Assembly: GCF_029906345.1 (NCBI RefSeq)
Contig: NZ_JARYGY010000001.1
Span: 532,851-596,850 of the forward strand
Direction of reading: 5' to 3'
Length of the DNA: 64,000 nt
From: Aquimarina mycalae
GTDB lineage: Bacteria; Bacteroidota; Bacteroidia; Flavobacteriales; Flavobacteriaceae
Positions within the stretch are counted from its first letter, which is position 1. Each line of letters opens with the position of its first letter. This document shows positions 37,656 to 46,343 of the stretch, in pieces. The notes beneath the pieces were generated by a model. That model saw only the letters and a list, made by a program, of their open reading frames with translations, had not been told where the DNA came from and ran no database searches. A program made the translations under genes and the position numbers.

Positions 37656-38177
37656 TTATCTTGCATCAAAGTCATAGCTAAATCCAATAAGAAAAGTATC
37701 ATATCTTCTACCTAGACTTTTAACATTAAGTTCTGCAAAGATATGTACAGGAACGGAAATTTGATGTAAAGCTCTCAATTTGATCTGTGCTCCGTGATTA
37801 AAATTCCCTGTTCTAAAGGCTAGAAAAGCATCATCTTCTATGTTTTCAAAAAAAGAAGAATCGTTTCCTACATATCCTATCCCAGCAGTAATTGTTGTTG
37901 GATACCAATTAAACAGAATTAAATTTACACCTAATCCCAATTCATTATAACCTTCTTCATTTTCTTCTCCTCCGATAACAACAGATCTATTATATTCTCC
38001 TAAAAACGTAGTATAACAATTTGTAGCATACTCTAATCTTACGCCTACTCCTACCTCATTCGCTAAACCAAAACCTTTTGAAACTACCAAACCATAATTT
38101 ATAGCACTAGGTTCGTATTGAGCTTTTGCGGTAAACAAGACACATGACATTAAAAAAACAAATAGAATTCTCTTCAT
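37656..38177 (-). CDS. Small outer-membrane-type protein, copy A of a tandem pair
   Basis: 173 residues with a signal peptide (ILFVFLMSCVLFTAKAQ) and the same body plan as its downstream paralogue. Shared landmarks are TTFLGEYNRSVV against TTYLGEYNRFFV, TITAGIGYVGND against SITGGVGYVIND, and HIFAELNVKSLGRRYDTFLI against HIFVELNLKSFGKRYDTVIF. It ends in an aromatic strand suitable for barrel insertion. The pair is probably one transcription unit. The role is unknown. Confidence 0.7.
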   Translation of the reverse strand: MKRILFVFLMSCVLFTAKAQYEPSAINYGLVVSKGFGLANEVGVGVRLEYATNCYTTFLGEYNRSVVIGGEENEEGYNELGLGVNLILFNWYPTTITAGIGYVGNDSSFFENIEDDAFLAFRTGNFNHGAQIKLRALHQISVPVHIFAELNVKSLGRRYDTFLIGFSYDFDAR

Positions 38178-38225
38178 TTTGGGGTGAACATATATTAGAG
38201 ATAGGTCGCAATATAAGAATTCTTC

Positions 38226-39389
38226 TTACTTAGCCGCAAAAAGTTTAACATCCTCCTCGCTTACTTCTTTACCTCCTAGAATAATTAGACGCTCTACTAC
38301 ATTACGTAATTCTCTTATGTTACCTGTCCAATCGTATTGTTGTAGCTGTTTTATTGCTTTATCAGAAAATGCTTTTGCAGGAGATCCTTGTTCGCTTGCA
38401 ATTTTTTTCGAAAAATAATCTACTAACAGAGGGATATCCTCTCTACGGTCATTCAATGCTGGCACTTTCACTAGGATTACTGCTAATCTATGATATAAAT
38501 CTTCTCTAAATCTATTTTCAGCAATTTCCTTTTTTAGATCTTTATTCGTTGCGGCCACTACACGAACATTTACCTTTATATCTTTATCACTACCTACACG
38601 TTGTATTTTATTCTCTTGTAAAGCTCTAAGTACTTTCGCCTGTGCAGAAAGACTCATATCCCCGATTTCATCAAGAAATATAGTACCTCCATTTGCCGCT
38701 TCAAATTTACCTGCACGATCTTTGTTGGCAGAAGTAAAAGCTCCTTTTACATGACCAAAAAGTTCGCTTTCTATCAACTCACCAGAAATCGCTGCACAGT
38801 TCACTTCAATCATTGCTCCTTTAGACCGATCACTTTTTTGATGTATCCAATGTGCCACTAACTCTTTACCTGTACCATTTGGTCCTGTAATAAGTACTCT
38901 GGCATCAGTAGCCGCTACCTTTTCTATAATATTTTTAATATCAGAAATGGCTGTAGATTCTCCGATCATCTCATAATTTTTAGAGACTTTTTTCTTGAGC
39001 ATTTTATTCTCTACGACCAGTTCTTTTCTATCCAATGCATTTCGCACTGTATTTAGTAATCGATTTAAATCTGGTGGCTTAGAAATATAGTCAAAAGCAC
39101 CTAATCTCATAGTATTCACTGCGGTATCTAAATCTCCATGTCCGGATATCATAACCATAGGGATTTCTGGTTTTATTTTTTTTACAGCCTCTAGTACCTC
39201 AACTCCATCCATCTTAGGCATTTTGATATCGCATAATACCAAATCATAATCTTCATTTTTGATTTTTTCGATACCTACTAATCCGTCTTCTGCTTCAAAA
39301 ACTTCGTATTTATCACTTTCTTCTGATAATATTTTAACCAGCACTCTTCTGATTGCTGCTTCGTCTTCAATAACTAATATTTTTGCCAT
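38226..39389 (-). CDS. NtrC-type response regulator without a DNA-binding domain
   Basis: 387 residues. A receiver domain (1-120; acidic pocket EDE, phosphoacceptor Asp in DLVLCDIKMPKMDG) is followed by a sigma-54 AAA+ domain (about 140-375) with Walker A GPNGTGKE, Walker B TIFLDEIGDM and the R-finger region RFREDLYHRL. The sigma-54 contact loop reads GAFTSA instead of GAFTGA. The protein ends 13 residues after RLIILGGKEVSEED, so the usual Fis-type helix-turn-helix is missing. It may activate RpoN from solution or through a partner. It overlaps the upstream OMP gene by one base (TAATG); no histidine kinase is adjacent. Confidence 0.9.
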   Translation of the reverse strand: MAKILVIEDEAAIRRVLVKILSEESDKYEVFEAEDGLVGIEKIKNEDYDLVLCDIKMPKMDGVEVLEAVKKIKPEIPMVMISGHGDLDTAVNTMRLGAFDYISKPPDLNRLLNTVRNALDRKELVVENKMLKKKVSKNYEMIGESTAISDIKNIIEKVAATDARVLITGPNGTGKELVAHWIHQKSDRSKGAMIEVNCAAISGELIESELFGHVKGAFTSANKDRAGKFEAANGGTIFLDEIGDMSLSAQAKVLRALQENKIQRVGSDKDIKVNVRVVAATNKDLKKEIAENRFREDLYHRLAVILVKVPALNDRREDIPLLVDYFSKKIASEQGSPAKAFSDKAIKQLQQYDWTGNIRELRNVVERLIILGGKEVSEEDVKLFAAK

Positions 39390-40291
39390 TATAATTTTAG
39401 TTTAATTCCGCCACGCAGATAGAACGTATTCCTATCATTGATAACCAAAACATTCTCTTGATTCTTATCTCGCAGCCTTATTTCATTGCTTAAGGTATAT
39501 CCTCCGTATGTATAGAACAATAAGTGTTCCGTAAAATAGTATTCGTATCCTAATGCACTATTAATAATCAACATTGATGCATTTTCTGCAACTTTGGTCT
39601 CTCCATTTTCATCAATAAACATTCTATTATTCTGTATGTTTCCATAAAATCGATCTAATCCTATAAAGGCTTGTAGCGTATTTTTTTCATTGAAAAAATG
39701 TTTAATACTTGTTTTGGGTGTCCCTAAAGCATATGACCATTTCGGGTGAAATTTCTTAGAATAATTAATAATTGGTAAAGGAAAATTAATACTTGCCGGA
39801 GTTGTATATCTTAACCCTAATATTAAACGGGCACTTTTCGGAGATGTTTTCTCTCCATAGCTTTTTACAAAATATAAGGATCCAGTGTATCTAAAATCAT
39901 CTCCTTCTATTCCTGAAGCTTCTAAATTAGATGAGACTCGTATTCCTAATTTTGCACCAAATCTCCAGTTATTTTTCATCTTAAAAGTATACCCTAACTC
40001 GAATCCAATAGTATGAAATTCTTCTAAACCCTTCTTATTCTCAAAAATCATATCATCCTTGAGTTGTAAACTATTCAATCTATATTGAAAAGTCATCACA
40101 AGATAGGTTCCCTTCTCATTGATTTTAATCGGGTAATTCCCTAAAACCCTAAAACGGCTATATACATTATCGCTTTTTGATTGTGGAATATATGCATACT
40201 CTATTCTCGCTAGATTTGTATCCTGAGATTTTATTGTAGCTATACTACAGAATATAAAAATGCAAAATAGAAATAGGCTTTTTTGTTTCAT
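39389..40291 (-). CDS. DUF6268-like outer-membrane beta-barrel protein
   Basis: 300 residues from the ATG at 40291 (a GTG sits one codon upstream). A signal peptide (LFLFCIFIFCSIATIKSQ) precedes repeated amphipathic strands such as YLVMTFQYRLNSLQL, FHTIGFELGYTFKMKNNWRF, RLILGLRYTTPASINFPLPI and LLFYTYGGYTLSNEIRL. This is the layout I know from DUF6268 proteins of Bacteroidota. It overlaps the NtrC-type regulator by one base, which suggests the two are made together; an envelope-sensing link is inference. Confidence 0.7.
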   Translation of the reverse strand: MKQKSLFLFCIFIFCSIATIKSQDTNLARIEYAYIPQSKSDNVYSRFRVLGNYPIKINEKGTYLVMTFQYRLNSLQLKDDMIFENKKGLEEFHTIGFELGYTFKMKNNWRFGAKLGIRVSSNLEASGIEGDDFRYTGSLYFVKSYGEKTSPKSARLILGLRYTTPASINFPLPIINYSKKFHPKWSYALGTPKTSIKHFFNEKNTLQAFIGLDRFYGNIQNNRMFIDENGETKVAENASMLIINSALGYEYYFTEHLLFYTYGGYTLSNEIRLRDKNQENVLVINDRNTFYLRGGIKLKL

Positions 40292-40318
40292 CACTTAAAT
40301 CAAGGGGCTTTTAATATA

Positions 40319-41215
40319 TTATTCTTTTGGCTTTAAGATAGTAATTTCTCGCTGAGGGAATGGAATACTAATATTATTTTCTCTAAACAAACGATCAATC
40401 TCAAATCTTATTTCACTTTTGGGGATTGATGCCTGAAAACTATCATTCATTGTAAAAACTAATTTAAATTGCAATGCACTATCGCCAAAATCAGTAAACA
40501 ACACCAACGGTTCAGGAGTTTTTAAAATTTTATCATTATCCAAAGCGATTTTGGTAAGTAATTCCTGAACTAATTTGATATCACTACCATAAGCAACACC
40601 TATTTCTATAGATTCTCTGGTAATCGATCCATTTTGAGTCCAATTATACAATGTAGAGGTTAGATATTTATGATTAGGAATAATCAATACCTTATTATCT
40701 ATAGTTACAGCACGTGTGGTTCTTAGTTTAATTTCTTCTACTCTTCCTATTTTTCCATCTAACTCTATAACATCACCTACATGCACAGTTTGATCAACAA
40801 AAATAAAAACTCCAGAAATGATATCTTGTATTAAGGTTTGAAGTGCCAGTCCAACACCTACCAATAATGCTGCAGAAGCTGCAAATACAGCTGTAATATT
40901 AAAACCTATACTATCTAATGCTATCAGAATAACAATGATATAGATGAAATATTTGGAGAAAGAAAATACAGACTGAAACTTTAGCTTATCTTCATTTTTC
41001 AATTTTCGGGTTACGACTTTTTTTACAAATCGCAGAAAGATCGAAGTGAATATAAAAATAACAATTACAAATAGTAGTAAACCTACATCCAATACAATAG
41101 GATGTTCATCAGATCCAAAATGAAAGATTTCAAAATCCAGAAATTTTTTGATGGTTCCCCAAATATCCTCCTGGATCACTTCTTTTACTTGTTCTGTAAT
41201 TTCCTCTTGAATCAT
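40319..41215 (-). CDS. Small-conductance mechanosensitive channel, MscS family
   Basis: 298 residues. Three hydrophobic helices lie between about 45 and 145. The third is Gly/Ala-rich, with AVFAASAALLVGVGLALQTL leading into QDIISGVFIFVDQTVHVGDV, the pore-lining helix and start of the beta domain of MscS. The C-terminal cytosolic cage domain covers about 150-295. It opens under membrane tension during osmotic downshift. It lies between the DUF6268-like gene and the ABC permease gene, with only a one-base gap from the latter, so it is probably transcribed with the transporter. Confidence 0.92.
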   Translation of the reverse strand: MIQEEITEQVKEVIQEDIWGTIKKFLDFEIFHFGSDEHPIVLDVGLLLFVIVIFIFTSIFLRFVKKVVTRKLKNEDKLKFQSVFSFSKYFIYIIVILIALDSIGFNITAVFAASAALLVGVGLALQTLIQDIISGVFIFVDQTVHVGDVIELDGKIGRVEEIKLRTTRAVTIDNKVLIIPNHKYLTSTLYNWTQNGSITRESIEIGVAYGSDIKLVQELLTKIALDNDKILKTPEPLVLFTDFGDSALQFKLVFTMNDSFQASIPKSEIRFEIDRLFRENNISIPFPQREITILKPKE

Positions 41216-41216
41216 G

Positions 41217-42518
41217 TTAGTATTTTAACCACTTAAACAATTCTTTATAACTTGGTTTTTTACCATACATCAAGATACCAATTCTATAGATTTTACCTGC
41301 AATCCATACCATAAAAATAATACTTCCAATCAATAGCAGAATAGATATTACTATCTGCCACCAAGGCACTCCAAATGGAATCCTCATTAACATTACAATT
41401 GGAGACGTTAAGGGGATCATAGAAAATATAGTTGAAACAGTACCATGAGGATTTTCTATCACTGCAAAAAAACCAACATAAATCCCTAACATCAGCGGTA
41501 ATATAATAGGTAACATAAATTGTTGCGAATCAGTTTCACTGTCCACAGCCGCTCCAATAGCAGCATAAATAGAACTATATAAGAAATATCCTCCTATAAA
41601 ATATATAAAGAACGAAAACACCAAAGTTACTAAAGGAAGTTTCAAGATGTCTTGCATCAAGAGTTGTATTTCCTGTTGATTATTTTCTTGTAATCCGATC
41701 GAAGGGTCTACACCAACTGGTTGTGGATCTATCCCCAACACACTGGTAGCAACTAAAAGAAGTATTCCACCTAGAATAACCCAAATAAAAAACTGCAAAA
41801 TCCCAGCAAAAGAAGTTCCTAGAATTTTACCCAGCATTAACTGCATCGGTTTTACAGAAGAGATAATTATTTCGATGATACGATTGGTTTTTTCTTCGAT
41901 TACAGAACGCATTACCATATTACCATAAATAATGATAAACATCATCAATAGGTATCCTGCAAGACCTCCAAAAGCCATCTTAACATAATTAGACATTTTA
42001 GATGTTTTCTCTCCAGAAAAGTTTTCTATCTGAATATTTACTCTTGCTTTAGAACCTTCGATTGCTGATAAATCTAATCCTTCTGCTTTATAGTTTTGTT
42101 TTGTTAATTTATTGGCGATAATTCGTTCTATAGTATTAAGCACTGAAAAATTAGGGGATTCCTCTGCATAGAACTGAATAGATTCTGATAGTTCTCGATT
42201 AGAAGATTTCTTTGGAACATATAATAAACCATATAATTTTTTAGAAATCACAGAGTCTTTCGCTTCTTCAAGATCAAAACTACTGTAATTAATATATTTT
42301 ACCTCTTCAGAATCTTTAAGGTCAGTTGTAAATAATCCTGTTTCATCAACAAAAGCAACTTTTTTAATCTCATCGTTATTTAGAGTTGTTAACCAGGTGA
42401 TTAATGCAATCATTCCCACCATAATTAGTGGGCTTAAAAAAGTCATCACGATAAACGTTTTATTACGAACACGAGCAATAAATTCTCTCTTGATAATTAA
42501 TTGTAGATTACTACTCAT
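41217..42518 (-). CDS. ABC-2 type transporter permease (NatB-like)
   Basis: About 433 residues from the ATG at 42518 (MSSNLQLIIKREF); a longer frame reaches 42554 but would overlap the ATPase gene by 44 bases instead of 8. The first membrane helix (about 22-43) is followed by a large extracellular loop (45-180), then five more helices (about 185-425), the typical Na+/drug ABC-2 exporter layout, with the conserved IIEEKTNRIIEIIISSVKP before the second helix. It works with the ATP-binding protein encoded just upstream. The substrate is unknown. Confidence 0.9.
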   Translation of the reverse strand: MSSNLQLIIKREFIARVRNKTFIVMTFLSPLIMVGMIALITWLTTLNNDEIKKVAFVDETGLFTTDLKDSEEVKYINYSSFDLEEAKDSVISKKLYGLLYVPKKSSNRELSESIQFYAEESPNFSVLNTIERIIANKLTKQNYKAEGLDLSAIEGSKARVNIQIENFSGEKTSKMSNYVKMAFGGLAGYLLMMFIIIYGNMVMRSVIEEKTNRIIEIIISSVKPMQLMLGKILGTSFAGILQFFIWVILGGILLLVATSVLGIDPQPVGVDPSIGLQENNQQEIQLLMQDILKLPLVTLVFSFFIYFIGGYFLYSSIYAAIGAAVDSETDSQQFMLPIILPLMLGIYVGFFAVIENPHGTVSTIFSMIPLTSPIVMLMRIPFGVPWWQIVISILLLIGSIIFMVWIAGKIYRIGILMYGKKPSYKELFKWLKY

Positions 42519-43440
42519 TTTCTGTAATGGTTTTAATGAATATTTCGTTAACACTTGGTATTACCTCATTGAATCGTACAACTTGTGCTTTTTCTGCTAA
42601 AAACATCAAAAGTTCATTTGGAGATGTCTTTTCATCCAAAGATATTTTCAATTTTAGCTGATCTTCGAGTGTTTTAAAATCTGCTGGCTCAGTACTAAAT
42701 TTGCTTTGTAATGTTTCCAGCAAATTATCTTTATTTTCTGATAACAAACCAACTTCAAAAGTATTTGATTTATATTTTCTTTTGATATCAGAAACTTTCC
42801 CTTCCAGTATTTTATTGGATTTATTGATTAACGCTATGTGATCACATAACTCCTCTACGCTTTCCATTCGATGTGTAGAAAATATTACGGTTGCTCCTTC
42901 ATCACGCAGTTGTAGAATTTCATCTTTAATCACATTTGCATTTATCGGATCGAATCCACTAAATGGTTCATCAAATATCAATAATTTAGGTCTATGAAGT
43001 ACTGTAACAATAAACTGTACTTTTTGGGCCATTCCTTTAGAAAGTTCTTGTATTTTTTTATCCCACCAATGTGATATATCAAATTTATCAAACCAATATT
43101 TTAAACGCTCTATAGCTTCTTTTTTACTAAGTCCTTTTAACTGTGCCAAGTATAAAGCCTGCTCTCCTACTTTCATAGACTTATACAAGCCTCGTTCTTC
43201 TGGCAAGTAACCAATATCTTTAATATGATGTGGTTGTAATGGTTCTCCATCAAGAAACACGTTTCCTGTATCTGGAAGCGTAATTTGGTTAATAATACGT
43301 ATCAGTGTTGTTTTACCAGCTCCGTTAGGTCCTAACAGCCCAAAAATACTTCCTTTAGGTACTTGAATGGAAACATCATTCAGAGCAATAAAATCTCCAA
43401 ATTTTTTTGTTGCATGTTGTACCTCTAAAAGATGAGTCAT
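42511..43440 (-). CDS. ABC transporter ATP-binding protein (NatA-like)
   Basis: 309 residues. Walker A GPNGAGKTT (about 36-44), signature LSKGMAQKVQ (about 134-143), Walker B LLIFDEPFSG (154-163) and switch His in IFSTHRMES are all present, so the ATPase should be active. The C-terminal 80 residues form an accessory domain seen in exporters of the ABC-2 class. The stop codon overlaps the start of the permease gene by 8 bases. Together they form a two-component exporter. Confidence 0.94.
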   Translation of the reverse strand: MTHLLEVQHATKKFGDFIALNDVSIQVPKGSIFGLLGPNGAGKTTLIRIINQITLPDTGNVFLDGEPLQPHHIKDIGYLPEERGLYKSMKVGEQALYLAQLKGLSKKEAIERLKYWFDKFDISHWWDKKIQELSKGMAQKVQFIVTVLHRPKLLIFDEPFSGFDPINANVIKDEILQLRDEGATVIFSTHRMESVEELCDHIALINKSNKILEGKVSDIKRKYKSNTFEVGLLSENKDNLLETLQSKFSTEPADFKTLEDQLKLKISLDEKTSPNELLMFLAEKAQVVRFNEVIPSVNEIFIKTITENE

Positions 43441-43781
43441 ATATAAAAATGTGATTTATTCGAAAATTCAAAAACTTATGCTAATTAAGTCAAAATATTA
43501 ATGAAATAAAATAAAATAGCCATACATAAGTAGATCCGTACTCATAATGAGAATGATAATTGATTAGAAGAAACACTAGTTATACTACAACTCACTAGTA
43601 AACAAAAGCTTAAAAAAACAAAACCCACCCTGAATACAAGTATTAAGGATGGGAAAAAAATTGCTATGAAAAAGAAAAATTATCACTAAATGCGCTAGTG
43701 ATGTTTCAAATATACGAATTTTTATTAAACAAAAATTAGCATAGAAGAATGATTCTAAAATGAATAGAAACTTCTACTTTA
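43441..43781. other. Intergenic region of 341 bp with tandem hairpins after dnaJ
   Basis: From the dnaJ side, ATCACTA / TAGTGAT (43682-43702) is followed on the minus strand by TTTTTCTTTTTC. A second hairpin CCCATCCT / AGGGTGGG (43624-43653, one mismatch) is followed by a T-rich run. A third, ACTAGT / ACTAGT, lies near 43575-43593. The first two look like tandem terminators of the grpE-dnaJ operon. The rest should hold the ABC exporter promoter. No gene is seen. Confidence 0.65.
43624..43702 (-). terminator. Tandem terminators of the grpE-dnaJ operon
   Basis: Two successive hairpins on the minus strand, each followed by a T-rich stretch. The first is 80 bases and the second about 130 bases past the dnaJ stop at 43782. 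Confidence 0.7.
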
Positions 43782-44900
43782 TTAAGAAAACATATCTTTT
43801 ACTTTTTCAAAAAATGATTTATCTCTGCTATCTGGGTTAGGTCTGAAATGATCATCCTTCGCCATTCTTTCAAAAAATTCTCTTTGTTCTTTATTTAATG
43901 TTTTTGGTGTCCATACATTTACATGAACCAACAAATCTCCTTTGCCATAACCATTAATACTAGGAATACCTTTTCCTCTAAGTCGTAATATCTTACCACT
44001 CTGAACTCCTTCTTCAATCTTAATACGAACCTTACCAGATACTGTATCGATCTCTCTAGAAGCTCCTAATGCTGCTTCAGAAAAACTAATATAAAGGTCA
44101 TAATGAAGATTATCCCCTTCACGTTGTAATTCTGCATGATCAAGTTCTTCTATTGCAACTAACAAGTCACCTGGCACACCATTTCCTGGTGCTTCATTTC
44201 CTTTCCCAGATACTTTAAGTTGCATTCCATCTTCTACTCCTGCAGGTATTTTAATACTAACCGTTTCTTCAGAGATTTTTAAACCTTGCCCATCTGCATC
44301 GGATGGTTTTTTGTCGATACTCTGACCAGCTCCTCCACAAGTAGAACAGGTAGTAGAGGTTTGCATTCTACCAAGGATTGTATTGGTTATTCTGGTCATT
44401 TGACCACTACCATTACAGGTGCTACACGTTTTATACGTAGTTCCTGGAGCTTGAATCTTACGTTTTACTTTAATTTTCTTTTCTACACCATTAGCGATTT
44501 CTTCTAGGGTAAGTTTGACACGTATTCTTAGGTTACTACCTTTTACACGACGTTGTCTTCCGCCGCCTCCACCGAAACCGCCAAAACCGCCTCCGCCAAA
44601 GATATCTCCAAACTGACTGAATATATCATCCATATTCATTCCGCCGCCGCCGAAACCACCGCCAAAACCACCGCCACCTTCAAAGGCTTGATGGCCAAAC
44701 TGGTCATAACGAGCCTTCTTATCTGGATCGCTTAATACCTCATACGCCTCAGCTGCTTTTTTAAACTTCTCTTCTGCTGATGTATCTCCTGGGTTTTTAT
44801 CTGGATGATATTCTATCGCTTTTTTACGATATGCTTTTTTAATTTCAGCTTCCGTAGCACCTTTACTAATGCCTAATATATCATAAAAATCTTCCTTCAT
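43782..44900 (-). CDS. dnaJ: Chaperone DnaJ with a reduced zinc-finger region
   Basis: 372 residues. The J domain (1-70) has the HPD tripeptide in YHPDKNPGD, which stimulates DnaK ATPase. A Gly/Phe-rich region (75-112) follows. The cysteine-rich domain has only two CxxCxGxG repeats (CSTCNGSG and CSTCGGAG) separated by 22 residues, where classical DnaJ has four; the space where repeats 3-4 would be reads IDKKPSDADGQG. The two substrate-binding beta domains (about 200-345) are complete. It follows grpE with a 7-base gap. I recall the same reduced form in other Flavobacteriaceae DnaJ, so it is probably a lineage trait. Confidence 0.96.
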   Translation of the reverse strand: MKEDFYDILGISKGATEAEIKKAYRKKAIEYHPDKNPGDTSAEEKFKKAAEAYEVLSDPDKKARYDQFGHQAFEGGGGFGGGFGGGGMNMDDIFSQFGDIFGGGGFGGFGGGGGRQRRVKGSNLRIRVKLTLEEIANGVEKKIKVKRKIQAPGTTYKTCSTCNGSGQMTRITNTILGRMQTSTTCSTCGGAGQSIDKKPSDADGQGLKISEETVSIKIPAGVEDGMQLKVSGKGNEAPGNGVPGDLLVAIEELDHAELQREGDNLHYDLYISFSEAALGASREIDTVSGKVRIKIEEGVQSGKILRLRGKGIPSINGYGKGDLLVHVNVWTPKTLNKEQREFFERMAKDDHFRPNPDSRDKSFFEKVKDMFS

Positions 44901-44907
44901 ATCTTTT

Positions 44908-45450
44908 TTATTGTCCAGTTACCACCTTAGGGAAACGAATTACTTTATCTCCTAACTTATATCCTTTTTCTACAACATCTACAATCTTACCTTTTAGCTC
45001 ATCACTAGGAGCAGGAATCTGCGTTATTGCTTCATGATCATCCGCATTAAATGCGTCTCCAGCGGTTACCGTTACTTCAGATAAACCTTTGTTTTTTAAA
45101 GTTTCCTTCAATTTATTATGAATCAACTCTACGCCTTTAATCAAATCTTTATCTTCAGATTTTTCTATCTCTTTCATCGCTCGATCAAAATCATCCAATA
45201 CTGGCAGCATAGATTGCATAACTTCCTGTCCAGCAGTCTTAAATAATTCTATTCGCTCTTTAGAAGTACGTTTTTTATAGTTTTCGAATTCTGCAAAAAG
45301 TCTTAAAAACTTATCTTTTTCTTTTTCCAAATCTTCTTTTAGCTGCGTTTCTGCATCTACTTCTTCAATTTCAGTTTCCTCAACCGTTGTATCAAGTACC
45401 TCTTCTACCTGATCTTTTACATCTTCTGTATTTTTACTTTTCTTACTCAT
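44908..45450 (-). CDS. grpE: Nucleotide exchange factor GrpE
   Basis: 180 residues: an acidic, disordered N-terminus (1-45), a long coiled-coil helix (about 45-95, LRLFAEFENYKKRTSKERIE) and the C-terminal beta domain with GDAFNADDHEAIT and KGYKLGDKVIRFPKVVT, the GrpE signature. It releases ADP from DnaK in the DnaK-DnaJ-GrpE cycle. It heads an operon with dnaJ. dnaK is not in the window. No CIRCE element or clear heat-shock sigma box is seen in the 160 bases before it. Confidence 0.95.
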   Translation of the reverse strand: MSKKSKNTEDVKDQVEEVLDTTVEETEIEEVDAETQLKEDLEKEKDKFLRLFAEFENYKKRTSKERIELFKTAGQEVMQSMLPVLDDFDRAMKEIEKSEDKDLIKGVELIHNKLKETLKNKGLSEVTVTAGDAFNADDHEAITQIPAPSDELKGKIVDVVEKGYKLGDKVIRFPKVVTGQ

Positions 45451-45574
45451 GTAACTAGTACCTTTTATAAGTTTCTTTTTTGAAGATGCAAAAGTACTGC
45501 CATTTTTGAATAAATGTCATAATGTCACAGGAATATTTTAGTATATATTTAAGACTATTCATTTTCTAAAAAAA

Positions 45575-45582
45575 TAATTTTG
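45575..45582 (+). promoter_or_regulatory. Predicted -7 promoter box of the YceI gene
   Basis: TAATTTTG matches TAnnTTTG and lies 28 bases before the ATG at 45611, the usual distance for Bacteroidota promoters. Confidence 0.5.
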
Positions 45583-45610
45583 GCTTTCAAAACTATAAAC
45601 TAGAATTATT

Positions 45611-46282
45611 ATGAAGACCAAATTGATGAACTTATTTGCTTTTATAGCCATTATAGCAAGTACTGTCGCTTGTAAAGGTGATAAAAAAAATGACACTGAA
45701 GCGAGTGCTGCTGAAGAAGTAGTTGAAGCTCCAGCTACTGCAGAAACATACGTTGTAGACAATGCTACAAGTGTAATAGAGTGGACAGGAAAAAAGCCTG
45801 TTGGTCAACACACAGGTACGATTAGTCTTTCTAAAGGAAGCTTAAAAACTTTGGATGGAAAAATACAAAGTGGATCTTTTGTTATTGACATGAATACGAT
45901 CAATGTAACAGATCTTGAAGGTGATGAAAAAGCAGGCTTAGAAGGTCATCTTAAAGGAGCTTCTGAAGAAAGTCAAGATCATTTCTTCAATGTAGCAAAA
46001 TTTCCACAGGCATCTTTTGATGTTACTGGTATTTCTGAAAAAGAAGGAAAAATGTATATCGAAGGAAATCTTACAATAAAAGGTATCAAGAAAAACATTT
46101 CTTTTCCTGCTACTGCTAATACTGAAGGTGATGTAATGACACTTACAACTGACATCTTCACTATTAATCGTACTGATTGGGGTGTAAACTATGCATCGAA
46201 ATCTATATTCACAGATATTGGTGATAAATTCATCAACGATGATATAGAATTAAAAATTAGTCTAAAAGCAAAGAAAGCTTAA
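45611..46282 (+). CDS. YceI-family lipoprotein
   Basis: 223 residues. A lipoprotein signal ends in IASTVAC, followed by an acidic/Ala-rich linker (about 23-45) and a YceI domain (48-222): VDNATSVIEWTGKKPVGQHT, then FVIDMNTINVTDL, HFFNVAKFPQASFDVTGI and GNLTIKGIKKNISFP. YceI is a lipocalin-like beta-barrel that holds a polyisoprenoid chain. This version is anchored to a membrane by lipid. It has its own promoter box (45575-45582) and ends at the hairpin at 46304-46337. Confidence 0.9.
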   Translation: MKTKLMNLFAFIAIIASTVACKGDKKNDTEASAAEEVVEAPATAETYVVDNATSVIEWTGKKPVGQHTGTISLSKGSLKTLDGKIQSGSFVIDMNTINVTDLEGDEKAGLEGHLKGASEESQDHFFNVAKFPQASFDVTGISEKEGKMYIEGNLTIKGIKKNISFPATANTEGDVMTLTTDIFTINRTDWGVNYASKSIFTDIGDKFINDDIELKISLKAKKA

Positions 46283-46303
46283 TAAAACGCTTCGTTTTAA
46301 AAT

Positions 46304-46337
46304 AAAAAAAACCAACATTATTAATGTTGGTTTTTTT
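46304..46337. terminator. Bidirectional terminator between convergent genes
   Basis: 8-bp GC-containing stem ACCAACAT / ATGTTGGT with a 5-base loop, flanked by a run of A on one side and T on the other. It serves the YceI gene (+) and the SDR gene ending at 46344 (-). Confidence 0.9.
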
Positions 46338-46343
46338 TATTGA

